NCBI GenBank assembly: GCA_021613375.1
Contig: CM038708.1
Location: 26,813,018-26,877,017, forward strand
Source of the DNA: Megaleporinus macrocephalus
Lineage: Eukaryota > Chordata > Actinopteri > Characiformes > Anostomidae
DNA: 64,000 nucleotides
Direction of reading: 5' to 3'
Part shown: in pieces, positions 36,397 through 47,559 of the stretch
Layout of the letters: the number at the start of each line of letters is the position of its first letter
Position numbering within the stretch: position 1 is the first letter of the stretch
The notes under the pieces: generated by a model
What the model was told of the DNA's origin: nothing
Databases searched by the model: none
What the model saw: the letters and a program-made list of their open reading frames with translations, nothing else
Made by a program: the position numbers and the translations under genes

Positions 36397-36511
36397 GGAT
36401 TAGGGTTTGGTTAAGGTTAGGATTAGGATTAGGTTAAGGTTGGGGTTAGGATTAGGTTAAGGTTGGGGTTCGGATTAGGGCCTGGGTGAAGGTTGGAATT
36501 GGGTTTTGGGT
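36397..36511. repeat. Degenerate telomere-like (TTAGG/TTAAGG) repeat
   Basis: About 115 bp built from 'ggattagg', 'ggttaagg' and 'ggttgggg' units. It resembles a decayed (TTAGGG)n array or one of the 'gggttagggttagg' minisatellites frequent in fish DNA. All G is on the plus strand. Confidence 0.8.
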
Positions 36512-37535
36512 TCATGTATAGCAACTGTGGCTCTGGTGAAGAAGCTTCAAAATACGCTGACAAAAAACACATCAAGTTTGACAAAATAGCAAAACGATTT
36601 AAATTGGCCCAACACAGTGTTTGTTTAGAGTCATCATTTCATGGTCCAGTTAAAAACGCTGCACTATCAAACTAGATTACATTGTTGTAGCAAATCAAAA
36701 CTAAGCAGTCAGGAAACAACAATGACATAGAATTTGCGACCACGCTAACATTAGCTCGGTGACCTATCCTAACTGTGATAAACACATACAAAACATGTCA
36801 TTCAAAATGAATAAAATACTGAATATTTGTACAATGTGTTACAATGAAAGCCCTATATGCTCACTATATACATTGTGTAGAGCTCTTCAAATTACACAAA
36901 GACCCCACTTTAATGGGTGATCACATCTGATCACAGCAAAAAAAAAACAAAAACACATGACTGAATTGCAGGGACGTCAGTCAGGTACATTTGTCTTCTC
37001 TCGTCTCCAAGTCTGATTTCAGAAAATAATAATAACATTAAACAGATAAATGTTTGTGTGCTAGCTGGGCAGCACATCTCTCTCTAGTGTGTCTGTCTCG
37101 CTAACCTATCTGGGCATGTGCATCACTTTGTCCTTCTGTGTCTTGATTGCTTGCCAGCCACTTTCAGCGCTGTGTTTTGCCATATTGTGACTTTGTGTCT
37201 GACAAAAGTGAGAGTGAAATGTAACACTATACTAACAATTTAACCATTTAACGATTGTAACAGACAATGTTTTTTACACACTACAGCTTGTATGCATGTG
37301 GACAAACTGGAACCTCTCTGGAGACAAATTCAGACAACACGTGGGTTTGATGAGTTTGACGCCTCATAGGTACACACCATCTGAAGACAATAATGATCTA
37401 GTCTTGCAGTCAAAGTTTAGTTACAACTTTGGACTAATGCAAAAACAAGTGTGTCCCAAGAGCCTGTGCATGTAGAAATGCATCCATGGCTTGGAGCTAA
37501 CCAGTAGAGGTATGCTATAGTAAAATAATAATACG

Positions 37536-37537
<2 letters not shown>
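36512..37537. other. Non-coding stretch, nothing recognised
   Basis: The frame at 36493-36675 begins in the telomere-like repeat and is not a gene. Confidence 0.4.

Positions 37538-37573
<36 letters not shown>
37538..37573. repeat. (TTA)n microsatellite
   Basis: Twelve TTA units. Confidence 0.95.
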
Positions 37574-37574
<1 letters not shown>

Positions 37575-38290
37575 CTATATGTTTGAGTTTGTCAGTAGAG
37601 GAGATGCTGGATTATTAGCTGTTATAAGCATCAGCTGATCTCAACCAGTACTAACACAGCTGGCTTCAGCAAACACACAGTATTCTTATTTGTGTTAATG
37701 TTTATAACTTTTTCTCAAACTTCTATGTAAAATACTTTTTTCAATAAATATTGTTCGTTTATGTCTCACTCTGTTCTGTACAGGTATACTTATTTTTAGA
37801 GTGACAGATGGAGCGAATGGTTTACATGGTTCACAAGTCAGGTGGGAGGGTCCTTTTGTCGTAATTTGCTTAGGGCCCCAGGGAGGTCAGGACAGGTTCT
37901 GGCTACAGTATCCTTTTCTCACTGTCTAAACGTTACTATGAACAAATACCTTCATGGGCAAGTATTGGGGTTTCATAGTGGACTATATGACTGCCTGCAA
38001 TGGAGAACACTGCCAGCAAAAGAGGTACTGAACAGCTGTTAATCAAAGTCCAAGCAATATACATATTCCTGCAAAGACAACAACGGTCTCAAGGTCCTGT
38101 AGCCTAAACAGATCTTTTTGGAAAGCAGGTACACATCTGTACTTCTCTGTGACCCAATAGTTTAAAACAGAATAATGAAATAAAAAGCTAAGTCAAGAGA
38201 AGATGCATTGCAGAGGAACATGCAGAATTATGAAGGATATCACCCCAGAGACAATCTGGCACTGTTTTTCTGAGTAGCTCGGCTTGAATC
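37574..38290. other. Non-coding stretch, nothing recognised
   Basis: No exon, RNA or named repeat. Confidence 0.35.
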
Positions 38291-38294
38291 CCTA

Positions 38295-38435
38295 CATTGT
38301 CAGAAAAAAGGAAGTGTACAGGTACATTTTTGTCAACAAAGGTACAAGAATAATCTTAAGATCCAGTTGTGTACTGTAAATACATCTTAAAGGTGTGCTA
38401 TGTTCACCTTTCCAGATAAAAGGTGTATACATATA
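38295..38435. repeat. Probable dispersed 'ggtac...acctt' repeat fragment
   Basis: 'acaggtacattttt' followed by 'acaaaggtacaag', then 'cttaaaggtgtgc' and 'caccttt...aaaggtgta'. Alternating 'ggtac' and 'acctt' blocks resemble small fish repeats, but there is no second copy in the window to confirm it. Confidence 0.35.
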
Positions 38436-38558
38436 AAAGAAAAGCTAAATACAAAAGGCTGCAATCAGGACAGGATGTAGAAACAGTAGTGGAATATAAT
38501 ACAATTATGCCCACTAAGGCTCTCTGACTAAAGACATACCACACATACACATACATAG

Positions 38559-38577
38559 ACACACACACACACACACA
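38559..38577. repeat. (CA)n microsatellite, short
   Basis: About nine CA units. Confidence 0.88.
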
Positions 38578-38679
38578 ACATGCTATATCAGTCAGAGAGC
38601 AAAATTCCTAATACTACATTTGCCGGCCACATTCATTAAACATACATGTAGGTGTCAAACTTCCCTAGTAAGAAGCTGA

Positions 38680-40035
38680 GTAAACCTCATGAGGATACTG
38701 GGTGTTACGTTTCTGTTCCGATATAAAACGCTCCATGCTCATTTGCGAAAACCTTACTGTGCTGATCTCCTCCCTCTTTCTGTCTTCCACCATCCCTCCA
38801 TCATGGTCAGCTATATTGGAATCTCTCCTTCACTCGGATTACCCAGATATCTCTCCAGGCGTTTTATAGCCAATTCCTTTCTATGATATCAAACTGGCAT
38901 TTATGGAGCGAACACACACTACTATTTTCAGCTTTCATGAAGTAGTTATTCTTTGAATGCTGAGGGAAGCAAACAGAGGGATTTTCTTCTGTTTTTTTTT
39001 TTTATTATTATCCTCCACAGGGTGCAGGTCACACGTTCACCACTGCACGTTGGATCAGGTTCAAATGGAGGCCGCGCTACCTCCAGTAAGACACATAATA
39101 GCCTATAATTGGGGGGATTAGTCCCTACGAATTGGATCCGGGCACAACAGATAATGACCAATTTGTCCGTTGACACCGAGAGACAATTCTTGCTGAGCCG
39201 TGGCACCAAATGGGCCGTCCATGGGCACACTGGGGAGGATTTAAGAGTTAGAGGGGGGGAAAAAACACGGAAAACTCGCAGCCTAATCCGACAGTGGCAG
39301 TGAAACAATCTAGTGAACAGAAAAAAGAGCAGAGGAGGGTCTAGGCTGGGTGCGCGCGAGCATGTGCGGGGTTGGACTTGGTTTTGGGGGGCACAGGCCG
39401 AGGGTTGTATTCCAGCGATGTTATTTTGTAAACATGGCGGCACAGCAAGGATCCAGCGCGCCCATAAACGTCAGTCAGAGCGCTCTGGCATAATTTCATT
39501 TTGTTTGGAATAAATAAAAGGCTCATCCCTCAAAGTGATTGCGTGCCCTCCGAATCTTTCGGCTTGACTCCCGCTTTGATGAAACGGCGGGTGCTTAATG
39601 ATGCCGCTGATTTATACCGTTTGGAGATCAGAGGGGAGAAGAAGTGCAGCTCGATTGCTGAAGAGAATCGGCTCCCATCTCACTCTCAGACATGGACGCG
39701 GAAAACAGCTACTGATTCCCCGTTATGAATAAGTCATATCAGCCCTGCCATACATGTATATGAAAAGCTAATTACCATATTTTCCATTAATGGGGGGAAG
39801 AGAAAGTTTTGTGCAGAGTTCATTTTCCAAAGCGCGCTGTAAACTCTAATTACTGCTTTTCTTGTTATTTTGAGTTCGAGAGGACGTCAACACTGAGGCC
39901 TACAATAGGAAGGGTTTATGCTGTTTTTTTATGAACGTCAAGAGAACGCTGGCCATAGGGTGATAAAGAGCCAAGTGTTTGGAACGCTCGCCATACAAAA
40001 GGCTTGGGAATGGAAGTGTTTGCTGAAAATGAGAA
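38680..40035. other. Candidate conserved non-coding cluster, ~1.3 kb
   Basis: The longest GC-richer, repeat-free stretch (broken only by a T-run at 38991-39003). It contains many AT-core motifs, for example AAAGCTAATTACC (39766), CTCTAATTACTGC (39845) and TTTATGGAGCG (38900). Frames open on both strands (38946-39443 minus; 39109-39303, 39313-39513 and 39501-39728 plus) but overlap each other antisense and show no domain, start context or splice pair, so I read them as chance. Composition and length fit a block of several enhancer-type CNEs. Confidence 0.38.
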
Positions 40036-41740
40036 AGTTTATGAGTGCTGAAAGGATAACAACTCAACAATTAGGACAAACAAAACAGCAAGGATGAGGT
40101 AGAAGCCACCGAAGATCAAAAACTAGTCTGAGTAACAGATGTTTCAGAAACGTGACTTCAAAAAAGGGCTTTTGAAGACCAGTCCAGTGAACAGAATCTG
40201 AAGCACTCAATCACAGTTAACCAGTCTTTCAACTTAATCTCTGTGTTAGGCATCAGCACTATGTGGTCGATTACCATGGACAGTAATCTTGACACGTTTC
40301 CCTGAACAACCGACGTAGCCTTAGGGGTTTGGCGTCTGATGGGGCATAGAACTTCTCATTTGGAAGCCAGACAGCTGCTACAAAATATGACAGTGAAATT
40401 CTTTACAAATGTAAATAATCTTGTTCTGTATTCATGTAAAATAATTCCAAAATTTGCATCCCCCCCCCCCCCAGTAAACAACTAAAGTAACCACTAAAGC
40501 TCTCCTTTGATCTTCACCAACTGTTGGCATCACAAATGCAGCGTTCACATGGCTGCCTGTTGCATAACATCACTTTACACCAGTTCTGCAATGAGGTACC
40601 TTTTTCCAGTATCAACATATCATCACAGCATCATCTTAATCCAGTGTTACTGAGTCAGTAAAAAAAACATGACAACCTATGGAGTCTGTGCTGTGAATTC
40701 TAATCTAAAAGCAGTGTTTGGTTGAATTTTGGTGGGAGTTTTTGGTCTGTGTCATGCATCATTTCATAAGCCATACGACGTCATATTCACAGGCTTAATA
40801 AGAAGGTGCAGCTCAATGTTTAGGTGTCAAATGCAAAATAAACATTATTTGGATGAAGATTATTATGAATCTAATAGAAAATTATTCACTTGTGTCCTTA
40901 GACATCACGTCCTTTGCCAGGCAAGGCCATGGAATCTTCAGATTTGTCCACTTGGGGAAGGGGTCTAAAGCTCAGCTGAGAACACAAAATGTTTTTCTAC
41001 ACGTTGCATGCAATTACACATTTTCACCAGAGAGGTCTCCAAATCCACAACTGTTACACAGTGCAGCTTTAAAGGAAGGGCGAGAACTACTAGGCTACTC
41101 TTTATGGAGCTTGCAAGCTAAGCAGTAAAGTCTGCAGATGGACATTGTAACAAGAACCTGCTGTGGTTTGCCACCAGTTTCTATATGCAAAATTATGAGG
41201 TTTGTTTAAAATTTCAGTATATTCCCTCTCTGCTTATAAAAGCTACAGTTGATAGGCTATTTGGCTAGTTTGAGGTGCCCCATCCTCAAGCCTAACCAGC
41301 CCCCTATCTAAAATTCTGACAGGAAACTAACAGTAAAAGACAACGGGGTGGTGCTGGTAAACCTTCCCACTAGCTTCTAATGTAAGTGTGAGTCAATGGG
41401 TTGTAGAGAATGTATTACTACTGATACAGCAGATAGAGATTAGTGTTAGGCTTCAGCTTACGCAAAGGACGGTGAAGAACAATTAAATTTGACAAGCCTC
41501 ACTGTTGCCTCACGTTATCAGGCCAAGAACTCATACACCTGATGTTTACATCACTCAAAGTTTACCTTCCTCTTTGCATGCGGTTGCCCATTTTCATACA
41601 TTCCTTTACTCAGTCGAGCCACCTCCACAGGGAGCTCTGTATCTCTGCCAGCGAATGTTAAGTCTCTGAGCACTGGAAGCCTTCCAAGGCCAGATTGAAA
41701 AACAAAACCAACATTTCCGAGCAAACACACTAATCCACAC
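40036..41740. other. Non-coding stretch with a C13 run
   Basis: No supported gene. A run of 13 C lies at 40460-40472. Frames at 40729-41128 and 41551-41742 are unrecognised. Confidence 0.4.
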
Positions 41741-41744
41741 ACTT

Positions 41745-42560
41745 TGCCGGCTTGTTATTTGTGCAATTAATTAAAACCCTCATGCTCTTCCTTTATGCAG
41801 TTAGTGATACTTGATGCGCTGGATTACCGGTAGCACAGCAGGACATAATTTGTTTTTAATAAAAACATTGCGCGGATTAAATGAACGAAATGAGTTTTAT
41901 TGCGATTTAAAAAGCCAGGATCCTTCAGCTTCTTACGCCTACTGAACACAAATGAGGCCAAAGATATTTTGGCATCTTAAATAGGTATTTAATTACCCTT
42001 AATAGTGCACAAATGAACATAATAAGTGCGATTATAACAACAAATGCGATTACTATTTTTACACCAGATGAACTCGAGTACATTTCACTGTACGTATTTT
42101 CAGCCTTAAATAATTCGAGTTGAAATAACCGGGGCTTAATATTAGGGGGGAAAAGGTACTATTAATTAGTGGCCTAATGAGGATTTTTATGGGTTGCCAC
42201 AGCAGAGAGCACATAAAAAGACACCGTCATCACTAATTCAACATGGCAGGCCTGCAGAAGACCATCTGCTGCTCAAGAAACTGTTAATAAAGTCACAATT
42301 ATCTTTTTGTAAGCACTTTATTGAGAATAAAATTTGCAAATTAATTAGCTGCAAATCGAGTGTACAGCAGGCAAAGAAAAGGAGGGGAAAAAAAATAAGA
42401 CCTAAATCTCTGCGCACAACCACCATTTGATTCCGAGCGCTGTTTGTGACCAAAACAAAGCAGACAGGCTAATGATAATTCGAGGTTTTGTCACAGCTGA
42501 TTTTTTTTGACAGAGCGCTTTGTTTCCATCGAATGAGGGAACACACTGGGCGGCTCATTT
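41745..42560. other. Candidate conserved non-coding cluster, ~800 bp
   Basis: The densest homeodomain-type region in the window, without repeats. Motifs include CAATTAATTAAAACC (41764), GCGATTATAAC (42027), AAATGCGATTAC (42042), TACTATTAATTAGTGGCCTAATG (split near 42156-42178), CATCACTAATTC (42228), AAATTAATTAGC (42338) and GGCTAATGATAATTCG (42467). Complexity is high despite the AT content. Overlapping antisense frames at 42194-42453 are chance. This is the strongest enhancer candidate by eye. Confidence 0.42.
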
Positions 42561-42717
42561 TTCACCATTCGTCGCAACAAGTGTGCCGAAAAACAATAAC
42601 GAACAACTTGAAGAGGGTCCACAAACAATGCGGGCAATCTATATTCAATAGAGCATGCACAGGCCTTTTTTCCTCTTAATTGGTTTCAGCTTTATTCTCA
42701 ACCTGTCTTTGGCCTTG

Positions 42718-42796
42718 CTTATTTATTTATTTTTTTTATTTTTTTTTTTTATCTAACACTTTTTGTCTTTACGGAAAATAAATAAATAAATAAAAG
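42718..42796. repeat. T-rich/AATA-rich inverted repeat
   Basis: 'cttatttatttatttt' at 42718 is answered by 'aaaataaataaataaataaa' at 42775, giving a potential AT-only stem of about 16 bp with a ~40-nt loop that includes T-runs. Confidence 0.7.
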
Positions 42797-42959
42797 AACG
42801 GAACCATGCTGGGCAGCCAAAGTGTGGCCAGATAATTGAGCTAATCCCTGTTTGCCTAAGACCTTGAAAAGTTTAATTCATGCTGATTGTTCTGCCGCCC
42901 CTTCACTGACAATCAATATATCTCATCTCAGCACTTTCAGCCGGCACCCAAAACCTTAC

Positions 42960-43046
42960 CTCTCTTCCACTCACCCCCCCCCTACAGCCCTTCTCTTTCC
43001 CGTTTTCCCTCCTTCTTTATCATCCTCCCCCTCTATCTTCCCCCCA
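42960..43046. repeat. Polypyrimidine tract
   Basis: C/T-rich for about 85 bp with a few purines. It explains the overlapping Ser/Pro-rich frames at 42852-43093. Confidence 0.8.
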
Positions 43047-43084
43047 CTTCTGTGAGTTCAAACACTTTTTACTGGCATGAGGTT

Positions 43085-43420
43085 CAAAAGTAGAAACACA
43101 CTGCCACAAGGTCTAAAATGTAATCCATTAAAAATACAAAAATATTCAAATTTCACCTTATCTGTCTCCTAGTGGAAAAAAGCCTGTTTAGGAGCGACGG
43201 CAGAGAAGCCATTGTAGGCCAAACAGATAGAAGGCAATGCTTGTATTTAGTCCAGTCATTTTCAGTATCATTTTCTTTCTGTACACGATGACATATCAGC
43301 TTGCGCATTTTAATACAGGAAGCGTGCACGTACGCTGTAATTTGAAATGGCTACTGAGTGGAAGTTGATGTTTCGGTACGGATCTCAGGAGTACATTCAT
43401 CACCGGCGCTTCAGCACAGT
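43085..43420. other. Candidate conserved non-coding block
   Basis: Repeat-free: 'gtaatccattaaaaatac', 'cgcattttaatacaggaagc' and 'gctgtaatttgaaatggc' lie in moderately complex sequence. CNE status inferred only. Confidence 0.28.
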
Positions 43421-43564
43421 GTTAGTGGCTGAAGTTATCAGTGAAGCATTATTCCACACGTCTCTCCTGCCTCTTATCTACAACAGCAGCCTGCGGGCAA
43501 CCTACGACCTTAACCGCAACGTACATCTGACCTCTAACACGAACACGCTGCGTTCTAACATGTT

Positions 43565-43626
<62 letters not shown>

Positions 43627-43650
43627 AGAGAGAGAGAGAGAGAGAGAGAA
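43565..43650. repeat. Compound (TG)5(GA)n microsatellite
   Basis: A short TG run, then an almost uninterrupted GA tract to 43650 with one 'taa' break at 43625-43627. It produces the Ser-Leu frame on the minus strand at 43449-43676. Confidence 0.96.
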
Positions 43651-43664
43651 TATATACATATACA

Positions 43665-44040
43665 ATAAATGTCCAAAAATATCCAGACAGCTCTTTTAAC
43701 TTTTAATTAGTGAGTTTAATTAGTAAATCTATGGTGCACCCATTTCTCACACAGGCATTCAACTGCACACACAAAGCTTGCATAATCTCCATGAATGGGA
43801 TGGTCTGGAGCAGCCACACATGAGTGTAAGGTCACCAGGCCCAATGCCAAGCAATGGCTAGTAGCCATGGCTAGAATGGCCCGGGACTGGAATGTGGAGC
43901 AGTGATGGAGTAATGGACATCAACGTTTTGGGGATGAGCTGAAGTGGCTTATTTATGATCTAGAGCTAATCATCCAACCACAGTACTTGACTAATGCTCT
44001 TGTGGTTCAAGGCAGGAAAATCTGCATGGCAACATGCAGC
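43665..44040 (+). mobile_element. Tc1-like transposon remnant, internally deleted
   Basis: Recognisable landmarks of a fish Tc1-type element: 'tttaattagtgagtttaatt' with 'atggtgcacccatttct', then 'gaatgggatggtctggagca', 'aaggtcaccaggcccaatgc', 'tggaatgtggagcagtg', 'ggggatgagctgaag', and 'catccaaccacagtacttga'. The last three correspond to the DDE transposase half, brought close together by deletion. No intact frame remains. Family recognised from memory; terminal repeats not delimited. Confidence 0.6.
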
Positions 44041-44211
44041 AACATGACAACTTCCTTTAAATATCCTCAGTATCTACCTCCTACTCTATAGTCTGCATCT
44101 ACTAGCAGTGCTACTTTACAAAGAGGTGTAGTAGTTTTGTAGTTCTACGTATACAGACTGTAGTCCCTGTGTTTATCTGTATATTACTGTGTTAGGCCCA
44201 CTTACCCTGTT

Positions 44212-44348
44212 CTTCAGTGGTCAGTAACACTGACGTGGTGGTGTGTTAGTTTGTGTTGCACTGGTATGAATGGATCAAACACAGCGGTGCTGTTTAACTT
44301 TAAATAATTCAGTGTCGCCCCGCGGGCAGCATCCTCTGATGATCAAGA
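44212..44348 (+). repeat. Fragment of an abundant fish dispersed repeat
   Basis: 'cagtaacactgacgtggtgg', 'gtgtgttagtttgtgttgca', 'ctggtatgaatggatcaaac', 'acagcggtgctg', and 'cgccccgcgggcagcatcct' follow the order of a high-copy repeat I know from catfish and characin sequences. Only part of the unit is present and it lies directly beyond the Tc1-like remnant. Confidence 0.65.
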
Positions 44349-44349
44349 C

Positions 44350-44405
44350 TATATCTATTTATACATTTATATATACATTCATTTATACATATACAACAAA
44401 GTTTG
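44350..44405. repeat. AT-rich imperfect 'tatacat' tract
   Basis: Irregular repetition of 'atttatacat' units. Confidence 0.6.
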
Positions 44406-44529
44406 GAAACACCTGCTTACCAAATGTTTTCATGTCTCTTTAAATCTAAGTCTAAGGTGTTAATAAGGACTCCCTCTTTGCAATATGCATTTGCTATATA
44501 CATATAGAAGCTTGACAGATTCCTTCTCC

Positions 44530-45520
44530 AGTAACACTGCTTTCCGAAAATAAAGCTGGGCAGATTAATAACGAATGGCCTTCATATTGCCCCCAGTGCT
44601 GGAACAAGCGCAGTGACATTGAGCCAGATTCAGATTAGCCACTCAGCTTCCATTTATTTCCTATTAAAGCAGTGGGAGATTCAAGACCATGTGGAAAGAA
44701 AAAAAAAACCCAACTACCAAAAGGAAGTGCAAGCTAATTGTCCTCATTAGCATGATTTATGAACCGTAAATTCTTGTCCGCCGAAGAAACCCTGTTTGAA
44801 AAACGGGGAGTGTCCTTTTTTAATTTTTAATTACATGGCCCGCACAATGATTCATATATCGATAGCGAGAGCACTATCATTCTATGCTCTGTGCTTTAAG
44901 CCACAAATGAAATTTGTACGACCATATATACATAATTGGATCAGCCATAAATAAACAAATCCAAACCGATGCGTTCCAGAATTAAATTTGGAAAATGGCC
45001 TCATATATTTTAAGGTGTGGACAGCCACAGTGTGCATATATTAAAGTTTGCGTGCCAAGGAGTAATTGACAATGTAGTAATGAAATCTCATACAGCCATT
45101 GACTGGTTATTGGACCAAGAGACTAAATGCAATGTTTCCCACTGAGTAAGGGCCATCTCAAGCACAATTATGATCCATTTGTGCTCCGGCAGCAGCGTTT
45201 TTCTCTTTGGCCTCACATGGAGAAAAAGGTTGTTTAGCAGAACGTGTTAAATACCTCGATCGTTTCCAGTCGTCTCTTCGCTCACAGCAGTGGTAAGTGC
45301 TAACAAAACAAACACACGTAGCGTAATCGGCTCATCTCAGCTTTTACAAAGCCTGTGCGCTTTGTGTTTCCTCCAGTTGTGCCATGATCAAATGCAAACT
45401 GCAAAAATGCTCATTATCTCCTCGTTATATTTAGATTACAGGCAAATTCGCTCTCTCTGACTTTCTCTCACACCCTAAAGAAACGTGTTGTATTCCAGTG
45501 GGGATGGCATTATGAGGGAC
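44530..45520. other. Candidate conserved non-coding cluster, ~1 kb
   Basis: Repeat-free apart from an A-run at 44699-44708. Motifs include CAGATTAATAACG (44561), AGCTAATTGTCCTCATTAGC (44732), a PBX-HOX-type TGATTTATG (44753-44761), TTTTTAATTACATGG (44824), CATATATCGATAGC (44852), GCCATAAATAAAC (44945) and GGAGTAATTGAC (45059). A donor-like GTAAGTGC at 45293 and acceptor-like 'tttcctccag' ending at 45376 exist, but the joined frame stops within a few codons. Enhancer-type CNE is the best reading; unproven. Confidence 0.4.
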
Positions 45521-46180
45521 AATGCAAATTTAAAAGTAATAGAAATATTTAAAAAAAATACTTAATAAATTGTAATAAAATAGCAAGTCTGATGTAAAAG
45601 TTATCTCAGGCACCTCAGGTCACCTAATGTTATTATTGATGAGTAGTATGTTCTGATTACTTTCAAACAAGGTGTTTTAGAAGCTGTAGAACTAGTTCTT
45701 ATTTTGCATCATGACTCATTTGAAGTTCGTCTTTAGAGTCTATAAAAAGCACAAACAGTTATTATGTAGATGCACATTAATAAAGATAATTCTATTTATT
45801 TTCAAAGGAGGCAGATTCACATTGTTCAAAGAGCACATGAATAGAAACATGAGCTACTGTTTAATCTTGCTTTTCAGGTCTTGTTTCTTAAATTGGCTTG
45901 ACAAAGCCAAATTACTGTTGTCCATTTTATCATCCCATTCTTTTTTAATTGTTTTTATACGTTGTAGTTCTGAAGCTAGAACCAGGAACCTTTGCAGGAT
46001 TGTAGAGCTCTTCCCCTCTTATGCTTTATTCACATTTGTGGTAGAGAGAAGACGGCAAACCGATTATTCTGCCTTTGTAAGCAGTAACATTCCACCAAGA
46101 GTTCAACTTTTGCCACCAACCAACGTGGTGAAATAAACCAGGGTATTTTTTGTGGGACCCATGGACACCAAATTACCCCA
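45521..46180. other. Non-coding stretch, nothing recognised
   Basis: The 141-codon frame at 45711-46136 has no recognised domain, high Leu/Ser/Phe content typical of AT-rich chance frames, and no splice evidence. Confidence 0.4.
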
Positions 46181-46184
46181 ATGT

Positions 46185-46500
46185 TGAATTCAAGGTGAAT
46201 CCAGATTTAGCGCTGATGTCATCACAAAGCAGCTTTACAAGAATTTAGTGATAAGAAAAGTTCAATAGAGCATAAATAAGCCTAAGAAGAAAATAACACA
46301 GAAGGAAATCATATAAATCAAAGAACAAACATAGAAAACCATATAAATCATAAAAATCATAGAACAAACATAGAAACCCCCCAGTGATCAAGTCATAGGC
46401 GTCAGTGGCAAGGAAAAACTCCCTCAGAACTGGAGGAAGAAACCTTGGGAGGAACCAAGACTCACAAGGGGGGACCCATCCTCCTCTCATCAAACTACTA
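46185..46500. repeat. Dispersed fish repeat with internal minisatellite
   Basis: 'gatgtcatcacaaagcagct' and 'ttacaagaattt' start it; 'ggcaaggaaaaactccctca', 'ggaggaagaaaccttgggag' and 'gaaccaagactcacaagggg' end it. These are hallmarks of a high-copy repeat in fish genomes (class not certain to me). Its middle holds about two units of a 35-40-bp repeat ('aatcat.gaacaaacatagaaa') at 46308-46380. The minus-strand frame 46245-46616 lies inside it. Confidence 0.65.
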
Positions 46501-46964
46501 ATACAGTACTGATATAATGACTGTATAATGACTGTATTTAAAATAAGAATACAGAATATCTTCCCACTTTTTTCCGTCTTTAGAAAATAAAACCTACACT
46601 CTCGTCTGATAATCATCCATTTCTGCCAGTAACGTCATTACGCCAGGGTTCGCGTGGTTTCATGCAGCCGTTGGCCATGTTCTGCTGTGAGGTGCAAAAT
46701 GACTTTGTTTTTTAATGCAAACATGTGAGTGCAGCTTTAGACATTACATACACACTGACACAAGTTTACAACCACCAGGGACACCATAGCATTAGATGTA
46801 ACAACATCTCAGCACTTACTACCAGTAAGGATAAAGTAAGGCCTAGCAGCACCTTAGCAAACATCTGAGATACTGGCAAGGCCTAGCAACTGTCTAGTGA
46901 TATATAAAATAACTGTTATTTCCAAACCACTGTGTTTTGTATCAATAAAAAACATGACCTGCTT
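46501..46964. other. Non-coding stretch, nothing recognised
   Basis: Unique sequence. Confidence 0.35.
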
Positions 46965-47012
46965 TTTACACTGTGTGAATGTTTCATGATGAGTGGACCG
47001 ACTGGAACAGAT
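46965..47012 (+). repeat. Fragment of dispersed 3'-module repeat
   Basis: 'gtgtgaatgtttcatgatga' then 'gtggaccgactgga' matches, with mismatches, 57577-57610 ('gtgaaagtttcctgatgaat', 'ggaccaata'). Confidence 0.45.
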
Positions 47013-47559
47013 CAAAGTTACTCACAATGAAGTCATGTTAGCATACTTTGTTAGACATACTGGAGACCACGACTCTGACATCCACATTAGAAAAGCACAA
47101 ACAGAGGCACAAGACCATGTGGAAGATCACTATTAGTCGTACACTAACCCTTACAGTGACCAGCCCCCAACACAAACACCCCCAATAATAATCATATCTC
47201 CAACAAAAACAGCACATAAAACATTTACACATAAACCAACAAACAGAAACTTTAAACAATACGAAGAGTCTCTTTGTTGGAGGGGCGTGCCTACCATGAG
47301 CCTTTGCGTGTGGTTGTCTGTATAGTCACATATCCAGAGTTTCTTGAAACCAGCCTAGAGTGAGTCACTAGAACATTTTATTAATGTGGAACTGTTTTAC
47401 ACATTTGATTCGAGTAAATTCAATGCATTCCTTTGTTCAGTGCACAAACAAGTGTTCACTGTGTTTTCACAGCTCCCTGTTTAACCTTCTTAGTTATTTT
47501 TAGTTATCACTCTCCACTCTTGCTCCTCTTACACACACATACACACAGATACAAAAGCT

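Noticed and set aside
38946..39443. 165-codon minus-strand frame
   Set aside because: No recognised domain; plus-strand frames overlap it; raised GC explains the opening.
45293..45376. 84-bp intron-like segment (GTAAGTGC ... TTTCCTCCAG)
   Set aside because: Joining the flanks gives a stop within a few codons in the frame tested, and no open exon lies on either side.
45711..46136. 141-codon plus-strand frame
   Set aside because: Hydrophobic AT-rich chance composition, no homology recognised and no splice support.
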